A DNA stretch of 64,000 nt from Varroa destructor (taxonomy: Eukaryota > Arthropoda > Arachnida > Mesostigmata > Varroidae). Position 1 is the first letter of the stretch; each line of letters starts with the position of its first letter. The stretch lies in contig NW_019211460.1 in assembly GCF_002443255.2 (NCBI RefSeq), positions 26,084,882 to 26,148,881 on the forward strand, written 5' to 3'. Below the pieces are notes generated by a model that ran no database searches, was not told where the DNA came from, and saw only the letters and a program-made list of their open reading frames with translations. Positions 41,702-55,628 of the stretch are shown piece by piece. The translations under genes and the position numbers were made by a program.

Positions 41702-44027
41702 CTGAAATACGAAAGATAAAAAAATAACGTACGTGCCAATCAACGAACGCTGACTTGCGACATCTGCTTAATAACAATAAAGAACACTTTGCTTCTATGG
41801 CTTGTGAGTGTTTTGTACCTGTTAATGTAAATTGTTTATGCAAATTTGAGCTTGATACCGACAGTAGCAGGCAAAATGAGAAGATGACATGTTAAAATGA
41901 AAGCGATGATTCGCAGATCAGTATCGGCTGCATCCGTTTGATGCGAGCTCGTACGACGCATACGATGTCGTACTTGGCTTATGGTACACACACGTCTACA
42001 TTACGTAATACGACTTAGCTCAGCCTCGTAGCACCCATAGTACAGGCCATGTAGTGTCAAACCGTACTATATGTAATCATATATATTTGACTATGTACAA
42101 TATACCATCACTAAACTGATACGAACGATTAACGTAATTTCTCGGTACTACCAATTTGAAACTCGTTTCGATGAAAAACGCCAGCACCATAAATGTCAGT
42201 AATGGAAAATACATACTGCCTGGTTATTCTACAAGATTATGAATGCTATTTTCATAATGCAATTGCCCAAAATGAAGATCAGGACTTTGATGATCGTCAG
42301 TGAAGAAAACACTTTCTTAGCAGATACCCTGCCCGTGCAAGAGAGCCGCGTAAAGACTACGACGTCGTCCTGATTTGGTTTTCTATATATTGCCAAGTTA
42401 AGCTTTTTCTTCACTCATTGTTGTTATGATAGCTGAAGCATTATCCAGCTAGCTATTTCCACTGTTCTATCTAGCAACTATAAAGAGGTATTACACAGAT
42501 GAGAGCCGTAGTGAAACAGCGATTAATGACATAGTTAAATGCAAACTGATATAAACCGTTCGACCACAACTTGGAATAATCTTAACTTATTATGTCATAG
42601 TTACTGATGCAAACCATGGATTTTTAACATACTCAGCGCACCAATGTCGATGATTAGCGCTTTTTCATTACTGATAGAATAAAACTACAGCTTACAAAAG
42701 AGCTTGTAAAACCAGCGTTAAATCTAAATGTCTGATTATAATGGCTACGATATATGTATAATGTTTTTGGATGAAAGAACGAAATACCTCAACATTTTGA
42801 ATTAATATGACGCGTGGGCTATGCCCCAAAAAAATGAGCTCGCGCGCTTATCGCTTGACAAAGGCATAAAAATATCACATATTAGCGAGCTCCACCAGCT
42901 TTTTTCAAGGCTTCACTAGCACTCTTCTTATAAAAGCCCAGTTCTCTACACGTGTAACCCTCAATGCATACAGTTAAAAAAAAACAAAAATTTAACACCT
43001 AGTTAGAATAAGAAAATCGTCTAAAATATATGGTATTATCTTTTTAACAAGAGACTACTAGACCATCCTAGTCTGTAGTGAGCTTAATTTTCTTCAATAG
43101 GTCAAATGTAACTTTTGTCCACTTCTGCTTGCATAACCGAATTTGCGTTTACTTTACATCAATACGTAACTTCATAAATATACATAGGCTCTCTGCAACA
43201 GACAAAGGTGTCGTCCTTGTCACTCCACCATAATAAGTCAAGTACCTCAGCTCAGACACTTTTTTAGTTCGCTTAGACGGGTGAGGGTGATCTGTCAAAA
43301 TGCTCGCTTCCGTGACTGGCTTCGATCGAAGGGTTATTGCAAGGAATAATTTAAAAAAATATTTTTCAATCATTGCTCTCTTTGTTTTGTTAGCTAGACT
43401 GCTTCTTTAGCTGATCTATTTCAGCCGCGAATTCGAAATCGTTCGGCTTGTGATCCTCAGGAAGTTACGTCTACATGATGATGAAATAACTAATGGTCGT
43501 CCACTACGACCATTGAGCAAACCTCTATCACAACTAATAAAGGTAACTAACACAAGCATCCAGCCCGCGTACTGAAATACGCTAGCATTCAAGAACGCAC
43601 GTGTAACAACCGCACCGTTGTACAAGCTCATAACACCCATTTATGTTTTGCTGGCCTGTCTCCTAACAGAACAAATACTTTGACCAGTCCAGATTCCATC
43701 TTTCGAGTTCTTCGTTCACGTTATTGGGTCAGTGCAGACCCACTCGTGTTTTACCTAATCCTTTAACGTTTTAACAAAACACATCGCAAGAACCCTCTAT
43801 GTTTGCCTCAAAAAGCTGCCGACCACCTATCAGCACCCTAATAATGTTCAAAGGGGTAAACCGATGAAAGTTACTGAGAGCTGGTAATCTCCATCTAGTA
43901 CACCGAGTAGATTTCTGATATTAATATCGTTTTCGTTTTGTTTGTTATTGTCAAAAGGTGTCTTTTTCCGGGCCCTTCTGTAGACAGCTAACTCACAAGG
44001 ATTGCGGTTAACTGCGGAATCTAGTCC
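41702..44027. other. Upstream of Mgat2
   Basis: Expected to hold the untranslated first exon and promoter of Mgat2 on the minus strand; I cannot locate either. A hydrophobic minus-strand frame at 43,416-43,580 follows a TTTCAG and could be an exon, but it has no clear donor. Confidence 0.4.
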
Positions 44028-44255
44028 TTAGGACGCAGCGACTTCTGGAAGGCAAACAATGCGCCCATTGTGGCGCATTAAATGATCTACGGAGAGAGAG
44101 AAAGCAACGAGGGCGATCAAGTAGGCGTTGCATATGCCTACCCAGTGCTGAAGCGTCGTTATCACCACGACGAAATGCACGCTAAGCTGGAATCCGATCG
44201 CGACCATCTGATCGCCCATATGCCCGTCGTTTGCTTGCATTTCCAGTTCACCTAC
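44028..44255 (-). CDS. Candidate terminal exon of a membrane protein
   Basis: Follows a good pyrimidine tract and ATTAG at 44256, opens in phase 0 and runs 75 codons to a TAA. It codes two hydrophobic stretches (around QLSVHFVVVITTL and YLIALVAFSL) separated by a short polar loop, then a short hydrophilic end. Base composition is richer in GC than the surroundings, as in the confirmed exons. No upstream exon was found, and the plus strand is also open here, so this is tentative. Confidence 0.3.
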   Translation of the reverse strand, partial: VGELEMQANDGHMGDQMVAIGFQLSVHFVVVITTLQHWVGICNAYLIALVAFSLSVDHLMRHNGRIVCLPEVAAS

Positions 44256-45700
44256 CTAATCAAGGAGAAAGATATACAACACACACGAGCACTCATTCTC
44301 ATAAATGCAACCGTGCTACCAGTACGCAACTAACCCTATAATCGTCACCGTCAACCGAACACAATGGAGGTCATCATTGTTGTTTGCATCAATTTAGGTA
44401 TGTTATTATTATCATCATCATGAACAACACTGAGGGAAGGGAGGCAATAATCTGGAATCGCCAGTAAATTAAACAGCATGGTCCGAAAAATAATCATCTT
44501 TTACCACATACATGCACACACACATTTCTATATAAATGTATAAAGCCTAACGCTTATAGTTTCGATATAGAGAAGCAGACGCCCATGCACACACTCACAC
44601 GAAGCACCGATAGCAATGACAAGCTCACAATGTAAATCGTTCCCTATGGCGTTAAAAGACAACTAAGGACCCCTCAAAACAAAAAAATTTGTTCAGTTAT
44701 ATCGAGGATCTTTTATTAGATCCACAGAGAGTCCCGTCTATTAGGTTCCGCCCGTTTTTTTCCGTTCAATTCATTTATTCATTGAATTCGTTGACTCTAT
44801 GTAGCTCAATAGTTTAACACAAACTGTCAAAAGTTAAAAAAAAAAAACAAAGATTATTGTGAGCGTTTACCTGCTCAACGCAGAACCGATGGGGAAACCC
44901 AAATTAATATTAAAATCATTAATGTGGAGGTGCTTGTTCGTACGAACTATTTCCATTCAACCAACAACAACAGTACGAAATTTTAGTACTTATTTTGCCT
45001 TTATTTCAGATTCGCTCCCTCTATAGTTGTGTGCAATGCGACAAATCATTGGTGCATAATAATTATTATTAGTATTTATGCCTCGAGTAGCATATCCCTG
45101 ACAAATATCTGAACTCCACCGAGACGTCTGGAAGCTCGAATCGAAGAAGGGAACCAAGCTAGGGGTAAAATAATGCTAGGACAAGCACACCCCATTGGGC
45201 GTTTTTCTGTTCGTACCAGAAGGCAAATGGTTTCCTATAGGCTCATCTTAAATCTAGCACACTAGTCCAACTTCGTCGTATTTAGTATCAGCTAGCCCAC
45301 TGGCCCATGAACGCTAGCGAGCGCTCCGCTCCGCTCCTTCGCTTGCCTCCACGACCCTATCGCGTACGCTGCACGTTTGTGCTGGAATAACAATAGAATG
45401 GCTCAGAGTAATAGGAGGGATAGAGGCGACAGCAGGCCTCAGTAACAGGGAATATTCCAGCACAGCATCACTGCCGGCCGTTGTAATATTCTCGCTGTGG
45501 CCACCAAAAAGGAAATGCCCTTAGGTTTTTAGCCTGCTGGATTGGCACCTTGCGTGCTCGTAACTAACCGGAGTCATCTTTTTTTATTAAAGTTTCCTTT
45601 CACCCAAGCCACGCAAAAAGCAGAATCGCAATAGGAATGAGAAGTGCCGAAAGTTATAGCGTGGCAGAACCAGCGTCGGAGAACGAACGTCAGCAGCGTT

Positions 45701-45744
45701 GCGAGTGAAGGGACTGTAACGAGGGTAACAGTCCCTTCACTCGC
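45701..45744. repeat. 17-bp perfect hairpin with 10-nt loop
   Basis: Arms 45701-45717 and 45728-45744 are exact reverse complements. The hairpin sits in the GC-richer block. Confidence 0.85.
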
Positions 45745-48700
45745 TCCTCCCTTCCTTTCACTACCTTCTATATATTAGTAATAACAGAAGCGGAAACGAT
45801 GCGTGGGCCACTGCGTCGCCGACGCCGTCGCAGCGTTGCTGGTCTGTTTAAGTCGTGGGTATATCAGAACCACAAACGAGCTTCCCAGAGCTCGCAAATG
45901 CGGTTCTTTCCGTTCGGTTCTTTGCTAGGATTGCCACAATTATACTATCAGTACCGCTAGTCATTTAACTGCTGTCGGTGATAGAACGACTGACTATCTT
46001 AATATTTGTATTTCTCGTATATTTGTATAATCATACTTGTATAGTTCGGACTTACAGTGATAAGCATCATGGACGTCACAAGGGAAAACCGCAGAGAGCG
46101 AACGGATAGTTACCTCGTGATATCATTGATAATCTAAGAAGGTTACAAACTCCCATTCTTCTCAGTTAGATGATACATAACACGCGAAATACTTCCCATT
46201 AACACATACTCATTCTAACAACTTATTATACCTGAACAGCGTGATTTTTCTGTTACAAAGAGCGATTGCGAATGAATGAAATTAAACTCGGATTCGTGTT
46301 GTGTGTAGCGCTGACATAAATTAACTAACAAAGAACAACAAAGTAACAGTAGCAGTTCCTTTATGTGAGTGGGGGTATCTAGTAATAAAGAAACACGTGC
46401 ACTCTATGCAATGGAATGACGGCTGAACATCCATGTGGGTATATTGGGTATGTGTGAGTTGATCCTGAATCCTTGGCTTAATGTCCTTTCGACGAGGTAA
46501 TCTTCTTTTTCATCTGGCATAGAAGCGTAAGAAGAACTGCTACCTAGAAAACCATTGTAAACGTAACATTCCTTAAGCTTATCTGCCTCCATGAAGATGC
46601 CCTGAATTTGGATGCACTACGACGCTATGCCTATTCATTAGGCAGAGATCACGATTCAATTTCAACCTATTTCAAAGAAAATGTTTATAAACGGGGTATG
46701 ATCCTCGGACAGTATGGTTGAGAGGCCCATGTGGATTATTCACGTTGTACGCTTTTAGCGTAGTTTGTTAGATAAATAAACATATGAAGACGAAATATCT
46801 AAATGACAAAGCTGACCAGACTCCAAATGCGCAGAATTCCTTATCAGAACATAGTAACTACGCAAGAAAACTCCAGCAAACGAATCAGTAAGTATCATAC
46901 AAGGTTATGCTACGAAGTATCATACACTGCCGGCCGGAAACCGTGCGGCGGGCTTTGACACAAACAGCTCCAAATATTAGGTTCTAATTCACCGTCCAAT
47001 AATTCCGTCCGAGCAGAACAGCAACGTCACAAATCGGCTTCTCGCAAGCTAGAGATGCAGATAGAAAGCAAGAGAGAAATCGCAGGAAGCTCAAATGGCT
47101 ACCCCTTTTATTACTGCTGCCCTTGCAGCTCCCTTGTCACAGTTCAGGTATTATGGAAAAAGGGTTCCGGTGAGGTTTCGCCGGAGGCTATCGAAACGAG
47201 ATCCCCATGAATTTCCAGTGAAGGCCTAAATAGTGAGAATTGCAATCCCTTGCGTTCTCTATGGCATCGCAACCTTCGCCTCACACCACCGTTCTTGCCA
47301 CATGAGACTTAAGGAAGCGTTCTATTGGGAGATGCTTGCTTTTATGTAGAAAAAGCCGCAAGAGTCGCGGCAATGGGCGGCCTTTAGGGAAAAATGTGAA
47401 AAGAATACAAATGAAGCACGTTATAGGCCTTTGGCTGCACACCAGCTGGTGCAACCAAGCCTAGCCAACCTCGTCCTATCGTCCTGCTAGGCCTGTCGTC
47501 CGCAAGTGTCGAAGCTTTTCCTGTCGATACAAAATGCCATGCTGCACTTTGCCGCGCTGTATTTCAAACGCACAGCTACAGGAAAGGAGGGCGTTTAGAG
47601 ATGGAATAAACAACATCAATTTCGTTCACAAAACCAAAAACTAGTCATGTCAGCGTGTTCAGAAGAACGAGACATACGAGTAACATCGTTCACAGAAGAA
47701 AGGGAAACAACGATCTAATGGAAATTGCTCTACGAACGTATAGCATCAGCAATAAAAATATTACCAGTAAGTAGTACACGTATTGCTTTGCCGACATTAC
47801 GCATTGTCTATTAACGACTTCGGTACGATATAGTTACTAATTATATTTTAGGATATTTTACTTGTCATTTCCTCTTCTACGCGTATCGAAAACACCTGTT
47901 GCACTGTACTTACTATCTACTGTACAATAGTGTATTTGCCTAAGCTAGGTACACTCCAGTCCTCAAGAAACAACAGGGCATTAGCTTGCACAAATCGAAC
48001 CCTGCTAATCCCAGCGGGTATGTTTGAGCATTATTTGATTTTCGCGGCTTCTCTACCCTAGGATGCCTTTTATAAACTTACAGCTTGGTTCATACATGTG
48101 GACAATCGATAAATTTGCCTGAAAACGATCACAAACCAATCGATAAACTGATGTTAACCGTGTTAGGCATATGGTAGGTTTATTTTCTGTGTGACCTACA
48201 GTACCTGCCACCTGTGATATTCAAATGCAAACGGCAGGCCATGGCCGCCTTTTTAAAACAACCAGCGATTTCATAGTAAAAATTAATTTTATTTACCTTT
48301 CGCTACTGGCACTATACAATTAGTAACGAGGCCTTCGACCGAAAGAGATTAGGACTGCAGCGATCGAGGAGCCCATAAAGGTGTCACTAGATAAGCATTT
48401 GCGACAGCCAACGTGATGTGACTTTACGCGTCACCGTGATTCCTATTTACGACCGTTACTTACGCCAACTACACCGCTGACTGAGTATCGCCATACTGTT
48501 TAAAGACTGACAGCTCTGCTCGTTTAACAATTAAGCAGCAGATTATCGACGGTGAACATGGCGTCATGCAAACATCGTGTTATCTCTACCAGTCAAATCA
48601 ATTTACAAGAAAGGAAGAAAGGACAATTTGTCGAAATGCTTTTACTCGTTTCGTTATGTCCTATTTGTATTTATCAATTATCAAGTGAGGTTTATGTCGC

Positions 48701-49751
48701 TGCATCAATAAAAAGTGTATTCAGTGTAACAGCAGAAGGGTGCTATACCCCTATTCATTCCGTTTGGACTTGCCAGACAGCGTTATTAACGGCGGCATTA
48801 TGGGTCCGCTAATGCAGGTTACTACTAGGTGCTGCTCAGAGATGCTCCGGAGAAAAATGGTCGGTTGTACAGTGTACCGTCTGGCCATTTTTTCCAGTCG
48901 CGATATTCTCACAAGCTGTACGCAAAACAATTTACTCCTCGGACTTCCTGTTTCCCCCCGAAACGGTGAAGGCATTTTCGATTATCGTCAACCAGAATTT
49001 AGAGCTTGACAAAGACCCGACAAAATCAAAAAACACCGGGAAGTCCTAACTAGCTAACCGCTTAATTGCAATATTTACGGTCTCCCATGCAAACGCATCG
49101 TAAACGTTATCACCAAGCAGCCCGGGCTAACCAAGGGCGATAATGCTCGCGACAGGTGGAAGCTGGAGCCAAGTATTGAGCCATTGGGTGACCGGAGAAC
49201 GCATCGAGAACTAATGCTGATCTTGGTGCGGTAGCCGGGATGACATCATTGACAAGCGACGATACGTCCTGATCGATCCTCTGCGCCTCGTCTACCGGAA
49301 ACGGTTTCGTTAACCCGCGACCGTTTCGCTCCTATTGCTAACCAAACTAAAGGTTGCTGAGATCCAACGTCGCCTTTCACTGTTACAGATCGCTCGTCGA
49401 TTCAGAACGTCACCGGCAGCATCGATTCCGTCAAAGTCGTCAATCAGGCGCATAGCCACCGACAGATGCCTGCACATGGTAACAGCGTTAGCCACTTTTA
49501 AATGGCTGTTTGTGGCAAATGAAATCAGTCACAGTGATTCAATAAGCTGCACTTTGGTAAAAAGTGCTGCTTCCCCAAACAACTGGTAAAGTTGTTTGGC
49601 GAATACCACAAAAGCAGATACAGTGCGGGCATAGCGTGAAGCACAGATCCGTAAACACGCCAGTGAACGGCAGGAAGTTGTGTAAAATTAGAGCTATCGA
49701 ACTGTTACACGGACGGCACAGAAAACGTCCGCTCATACCAAAGTTAAAACG

Positions 49752-49754
<3 letters not shown>

Positions 49755-49790
<36 letters not shown>
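49755..49790. repeat. (AC)18 microsatellite
   Basis: Uninterrupted 36-base AC run, which creates a spurious His-Thr repeat in one frame and Cys-Val in the other. Confidence 0.95.
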
Positions 49791-49792
<2 letters not shown>

Positions 49793-50535
49793 ATTCACTA
49801 GCACAAAATTCGAACAAGCGCCGATTCCGGACGAAGCAGGGCAACCTTAATTTCAAAGATTTCAATATAATTCTTTTTCACAGCATAATTTTTTATCTAG
49901 TAGCATAATCTACTTTAATTTTTCACGCTACTTGATGCATGTTCAGGTCGGCTTGCAGAGATATTTTACTTAGTTACGCAATCGAATCTAGCTAAAGTAG
50001 GTGTATGGGTGTGATCGGCGAGCGTGATCTGTAGGCGCATTGTCCATATAGCTGCCTTTGCGAATCTGTCTAAAAAAGTAGAGAACTGGTCTTGGAAATT
50101 GGTTTGCTATTATCTTTACTGTCCAATATCTCGGTATCAGTAGATTTGTTGTCAGTCAAATGTCAATGTTTGACGATCAGTCACCGATTGATTACCTCCT
50201 GCTGCTGTCGATGGCAAAAGCAGAAGATATTTTCGAACTTTGTTTTGTTAAAATTTGTCTGACATTTACCAGTTAACAGGGATGTTATTTACAGACCGAT
50301 ATACGTTCAGGCAGTTTTATTACCACGAAATTCACGTTTCTGCATATGCACCGAACACGTGTCTGGCAGACTTGTTGCCACTTAGAAACATAGGAAAGGT
50401 CTAAAGGAAAAAAAAGCACGGCGAAATACATACGAAATGTTAGGCAGGGCCATTTAGGATTAACTACATGTGTATAGCTGAGAGATTAGTGATGCAAACT
50501 CTGGTCGTTGACGCAATATTCACGCTCCCTGTTCT

Positions 50536-50561
50536 TACCTACCTACCTACCTACCTACCTA
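50536..50561. repeat. (TACC)n microsatellite
   Basis: Six and a half tandem TACC units. Confidence 0.95.
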
Positions 50562-51249
50562 GTAAATCCAGTACCTAGTAGATTCAATAGGCGGCTTAAT
50601 TTATTCATGGAGGCCGACCATTTAACTCCACGACTGAGCCTCTTAGACTGGGAAATTCGCATTCTACTACTGATAGATCATGCAAGAGACGCTGGCATTT
50701 TTCGAAGAAGTAGTGGTGTCTTTATTTTCTCATTCCAGTCACACAAGAGTTGGAATAACTGATATTGTAGAGTACTGATATTCGAACATTTCTAGCATTT
50801 TCATTATTTGATCGACAGTATGTTCAAGCAAAAGTACTTTCTTAGAAATCATGATTCATATTGTTAGGATGTGCTCAGTCGCTTCACTCGAATGAAGATC
50901 ATCGTGTCTGGCCGATGATTAGTCCCGTTTTTAATAAGATTTGTTTCAATACTAACTTTTTAATAGCTTTAATTGGCCCGTGTTAATATTGTGTACTCAT
51001 TTTTTTCGATATCGTCATTGAGTGTCTGTGCCACAGAAAGAAACGCACTTGTACAAGTTTTGAGAGTGTAAATTACTTACTAGTTTCGACGAATAAAAAT
51101 CGTAGTCTGTGACGGCATGACCTTGACTGCTGATGTATCGTTTAGGCCCTACACGTTTTTTTTTTGTTTTTATACCAAGCTACCAAATCGTGTTTCCGGA
51201 AGCAAACCGTAGCAGTGCACCAATCAAATCAGCTATATGTTTCAGTACT

Positions 51250-51488
51250 ATGACTCGTTCGTCAACAACGGTAGCCACCAATTTCCCTGCTCCACTGCGC
51301 CGGCAATTGTACAACAGAATAGCTCAAGCTTTCCATCGAAAAGTGAATTGGCGGTCTCGCTACAATGAAATCGTTCCGTCCTTTTGCAGGTGACGATTGA
51401 AGGCGCGCACGCCCAGACGATGATGGTATTTGATCTCTCTCACAGAACCTCACTAGGCAGATTTGTTTCTTTCACTAAAGTTTTGTAA
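51250..51488 (+). CDS. Candidate two-exon small protein, 60 aa
   Basis: An ATG with A at -3 opens 46 codons plus two bases (51250-51389) and ends at TGCAG followed by GTGACG. A 56-base intron with a strong CTCTCACAG acceptor leads in phase to 51446-51488 and a TAA. The product is short, basic and has no recognised domain. The frame is open upstream of the ATG to about 51,133, so this could be part of a longer gene. Confidence 0.25.
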
Positions 51489-54283
51489 ATACATTTCGGG
51501 CCGTTGTGGTCCATTGTATTACTTCGATTGGCATGCTTCGGCCAGTCTCATTCACTCAACGAATGTTAGAGTACATTAATTCTGCGCTACAGCTTTTTGA
51601 GTCAGCGCTAAATTGCCCAGGAGCAATGTGCAGCCGAGGCAGTAAGATCAACCGTGCTCAAAAAGAAATATCTATTCCCTTTAGATCTATACAGATTAGA
51701 TCACCCTGGTAATCGACGCCATATTGCCAAATGGCGTGATTTTTTGGGAACGCTGTAATGTCAGGTGGGGAAGTAGCGGGCTGGAAAAGTTTCGCAGAAA
51801 CTTATTCAACCCATCAATCTATTCGAAACAGTATATAAGAAAAAACACTTGCGCGTGCTAGACAGGAAGTCTGCTTAGTGGACAACCACAGATGCCAAGT
51901 TTTGGTAGCTGATGGCGTTATAAAGCCATAGGTAATATAGAATGATCGCATCGAGCGAGATTCCACTTGACATACAATAAATGATCGATTCGGCCTGCCG
52001 GCTTCTATTATGATTTATGGGTGGGGAGCGCGTTAGGTATGAATAATAATGTTGCTTGCATCGGGTCACCTTGGCGCGCACAGGCTTGGCGAGCTGCATG
52101 ACAAACAAGTTCATGAAGGCCATCTTCCCTATTAGACAAATACCAGTCAATCAATCGGCCTTCTTTATAGACCGTGAACTGATCGACAACGCAGTGGAAG
52201 TCGCTTCCGTTTCTGCCTAAATACAACTCATCTAGTACCTCGTGTACTCAGTACCTAGGTGGCAAGTTCGTATCCCTGGCACCCTTCGCGACCCTTCATA
52301 ATTTTCCACTTGCATATGTGGAATGTGTACGAACGCTAGCAGTCACGTTATCCAGCATTTATATTTGGATTTACTGCATAAACGACAACTATACGAAAAC
52401 AATTTTCAAGCCTCATTTTCATCGTTACACCTAAAAGGCCTCATATTTACCCAGTCATGCACCCAATGATGGCTACGCTATCCCCATGTCCTCTTGGTCT
52501 ATTTTTGGTGTTAAATATTATGATCGATGGGACTGTCCGGAGGTGGCAGAATGCTCTAAAGACATCTATTGTGTAATATTTTACTACTGTTCTGACAATG
52601 CACCGTCGCTCGGACAACATTCGCCTGATAACATGTTGGACCTAAGAACAAATATATATATCGTGTTGATCTAGGTAGATAGCTTTAAAGTGACGTATCT
52701 CCGATGAGCGGGGCCAACGTAGGCGTAATGTGAAAAAGCGAAAAGTAAATCGGCTAAAGGTTGTTTATGGAGCCTTTATTTAGGCCATGCGTGAAATGTT
52801 TTGTAAACATTCATTTTTGAACTTTTCGGTGATATAATAATGACTAGTTTGAAAATTCAATTATGATAAAGGCACAAACGCTGCCAAGATGCATAAGAAA
52901 ATTGTCGAAACAAATGGCCTACCCAAAGATAGTTCTGTCGCTCTCGTTCTGGAAATCACAACGTGTATTGAAGGAATTGAAGTCAGTCCCGGAAGTTACG
53001 CAAGATTGACACGTAACTAGACGTCATATTGACAAGAGGCTCGCAGAGCGATCGATCCAGACACGTATTGTCGATAGCTAACAAGATTACAACAAGGTAT
53101 TGAAAAAATCGACCGTAAATAGTGAACTGGCAAGAGCTTGCATTCAACTTTGGCCGTACTGAGCCCTGGCCTGTACATTTGCCTTCCTAACATAAGCCGA
53201 ATGGACAAATTCAGTGCATTCGCCAATAGCCCCGATTTTGCACCTCAGACTTATCTGTTTCAGTCCTTACAGCGAGGATGTTTTTCAATACAGGGGTGTA
53301 ATAAGCATTTGTCACAGCCGTTTACTCAGAAAGCCTGACAATTACGAGATTATGGTGCTCCCACAAGAGCAGCAGAGCGTCATCGTTCGAAACTATGCAT
53401 AGTGACTTTAGTACGGACACAGGGTCTGAAGGGAAGGGGTCTTAAGGGACATAAAACTGTGTGCGGTGAGCGAATGGCGGTTTGGTTATGAGGGACACTC
53501 ACAAATGCGCTTAACAATTGTTACAATAACTACTATGCATTTACATAACTTTACGTCAATCAAGAGGTTTCTTCCGGCTAGAAAAAAGTGTGCCGATTCA
53601 CATGATCGTTCTGCCGTCAGGTTAGGTCAAGCATTAAGGTGACATGGTCGGGGCCTATGCGACTGTGGATGCACCTCGTATCGCGTGACTATACGACCAC
53701 GTGACATTTTGAGCTTGTACTGCCACCTGTCGACCTGCGAACCATCACCGAACATTGCTTGAATGGCTGACTGTTCAGACTTTCGATTCTATTTTGTTAA
53801 TTGAATATTATAATCGAAAGTGATACACGAGGACGTAGGGACGTTTAGTCACTGGTTCTATCCTTCGGCGCTGACTTCCGTGACGTGGCCAACCAAAGTG
53901 GTAGACGGCCCATTTCAGACTCCGCATCCACTAAACCAGTTAAGCGTATCACATGTTATCTAGAAAATATCAGTAGATGTTTAGCTATAAGATTTAATTA
54001 CCGTTTCTCGTATTGTGGCACGGTATTCATTTTCCGCCTTCTGAATTTTTTTTTCAATTTCTGGCGATTTTCTTTGATGATAGGAAGTTTGCATGCGTTA
54101 GTATGCTGAATCATCGCGGCCACTAGCACAGATATCAACACCGTTGATATAGAGGAAGATGATGTCACTTCGGACCGTCAGAGAGAGAACAACAAAGCAA
54201 TGCTTAATTAATTATGGCAAAGGTAATTACTACATAATAGTACTTCTAGTAAAATAGGCGAAAGCATTAGTCCATGGCACTGT

Positions 54284-54330
54284 ACGTACCGGTCATCTGC
54301 ACTTTGTAGAAGTGCAGATGACCGGTACGT
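54284..54330. repeat. 21-bp perfect hairpin with 5-nt loop
   Basis: Arms 54284-54304 and 54310-54330 are exact reverse complements around TGTAG. Confidence 0.9.
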
Positions 54331-54851
54331 TCTCCTTGCACAGAGACACATTGCTTAGCATGGTTAAATAACTCAGGTCTATTGTCGAGCTAGCTGCGGA
54401 TTTCCAATCATATCATAAACGGAAATATAAAGATTACTTCCGTCTACCCAATACACACGGGCATAGAAAACACCAGCTTTTTTTCTCACATTTTACGCAT
54501 CTGCGACTGTTCGCTGGATTGATGTTTGACGTCGTATCGACTCGCGTGTGTGTTTTTTTGGCCTTCACCAAGGGATATATGGTCAGGGCGCTCGCGTTTT
54601 GACTACCGTCAATGGGGGCCAAAGTTTCCGCAACACTTCCGTACCCTTTAGATGCAGTAGTGAGAAAACTTACCTGCTCTTACTTCATTTGTTTGAAAAG
54701 TCCAGTTATTGTTCGGCATGGCCACATACAACAATGGGGATGAGCGCAAAAGGCGTTCATAACGTGTTTTGGAAATCTTTCCCGCCTCTTGTAGATTCGA
54801 CGGCCTTGGAGAACGTTCTGTATTCATTATAGGGTGGCAATATACTTTTTC

Positions 54852-54870
54852 GCCTGCCTGCCTGCCTGCC
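54852..54870. repeat. (GCCT)n microsatellite
   Basis: Nearly five tandem units of GCCT. Confidence 0.9.
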
Positions 54871-55607
54871 AGCTAGTTTATCCGGTGCAGACAATATGTC
54901 TGAGTCTCTCTCGCCATACGAATCGCTTGTTTGTTTGTGATCGCCCCCTTTTCCTGCTCTGGCATAACGCGGAGTAGTAGCAGCTGTTACATCGTTGTGT
55001 CAGCAGCAGCCTTACCAGTAGATAAAGATGTAACAGATTAAACGTCTGTAACGGTTGTGCTTACCCATACACACATACGACCAGATATTAACGCAGACAC
55101 AGGCGAAAATAAACACCAAAATCGTCAGGGGCGGCAACAGCAGATGTCGTTCGAAGTAGTGGCAGCGATACTAGCTATAACCGTAACAATAGCGGGGCAG
55201 GATACTAGGCCACGTTCCTCGAGGGCAAATTTACATGGATGCACGATGCGTCTTGCAGGTCAGCTAAGCGCAAACGTCACTTCGACGGGGCGGTAATGGC
55301 TGTCAGTGCTACATGTGAAACAACGCAGGCCGAGAAATCTAGAATAACAAGAAAAAAACGTTCATTTACTACTCATTTAACGGAGTTGACGCCGTTACGC
55401 CGGATGTTCGCAGTACACAATAAATACACAATAAACTTTTCACTCGTATGCCGTTTACTGCGCAAACAACTTTACGAACGTATATTCGTCGCACACGAGA
55501 GACTGCGAATCGCTTCTGTTGAATGGTACGACTGACTCGGATCCGATGCTGAGGTTCTATAAGGAGAAATTTCTATCGGGTCAATGCGAATTTGTACTAA
55601 AGACTGC

Positions 55608-55628
55608 TAATAATAATAATAATAATAA
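55608..55628. repeat. (TAA)n microsatellite
   Basis: Seven tandem TAA units. Confidence 0.95.

Larger units (their letters stand above)
44256..51249. other. Mostly non-coding, with a GC-rich block
   Basis: Holds a GC- and CpG-richer block at about 45,300-45,900 that includes the 17-bp hairpin and an 11-base inverted repeat (45379-45389 and 45453-45463), an (AC)18 at 49755, a 10-bp hairpin at 49575-49599 and a TACC repeat at 50536. Short exon-like frames at 46404-46592 (-) and 48558-48684 (+) are discussed in the findings. No gene is certain. Confidence 0.5.
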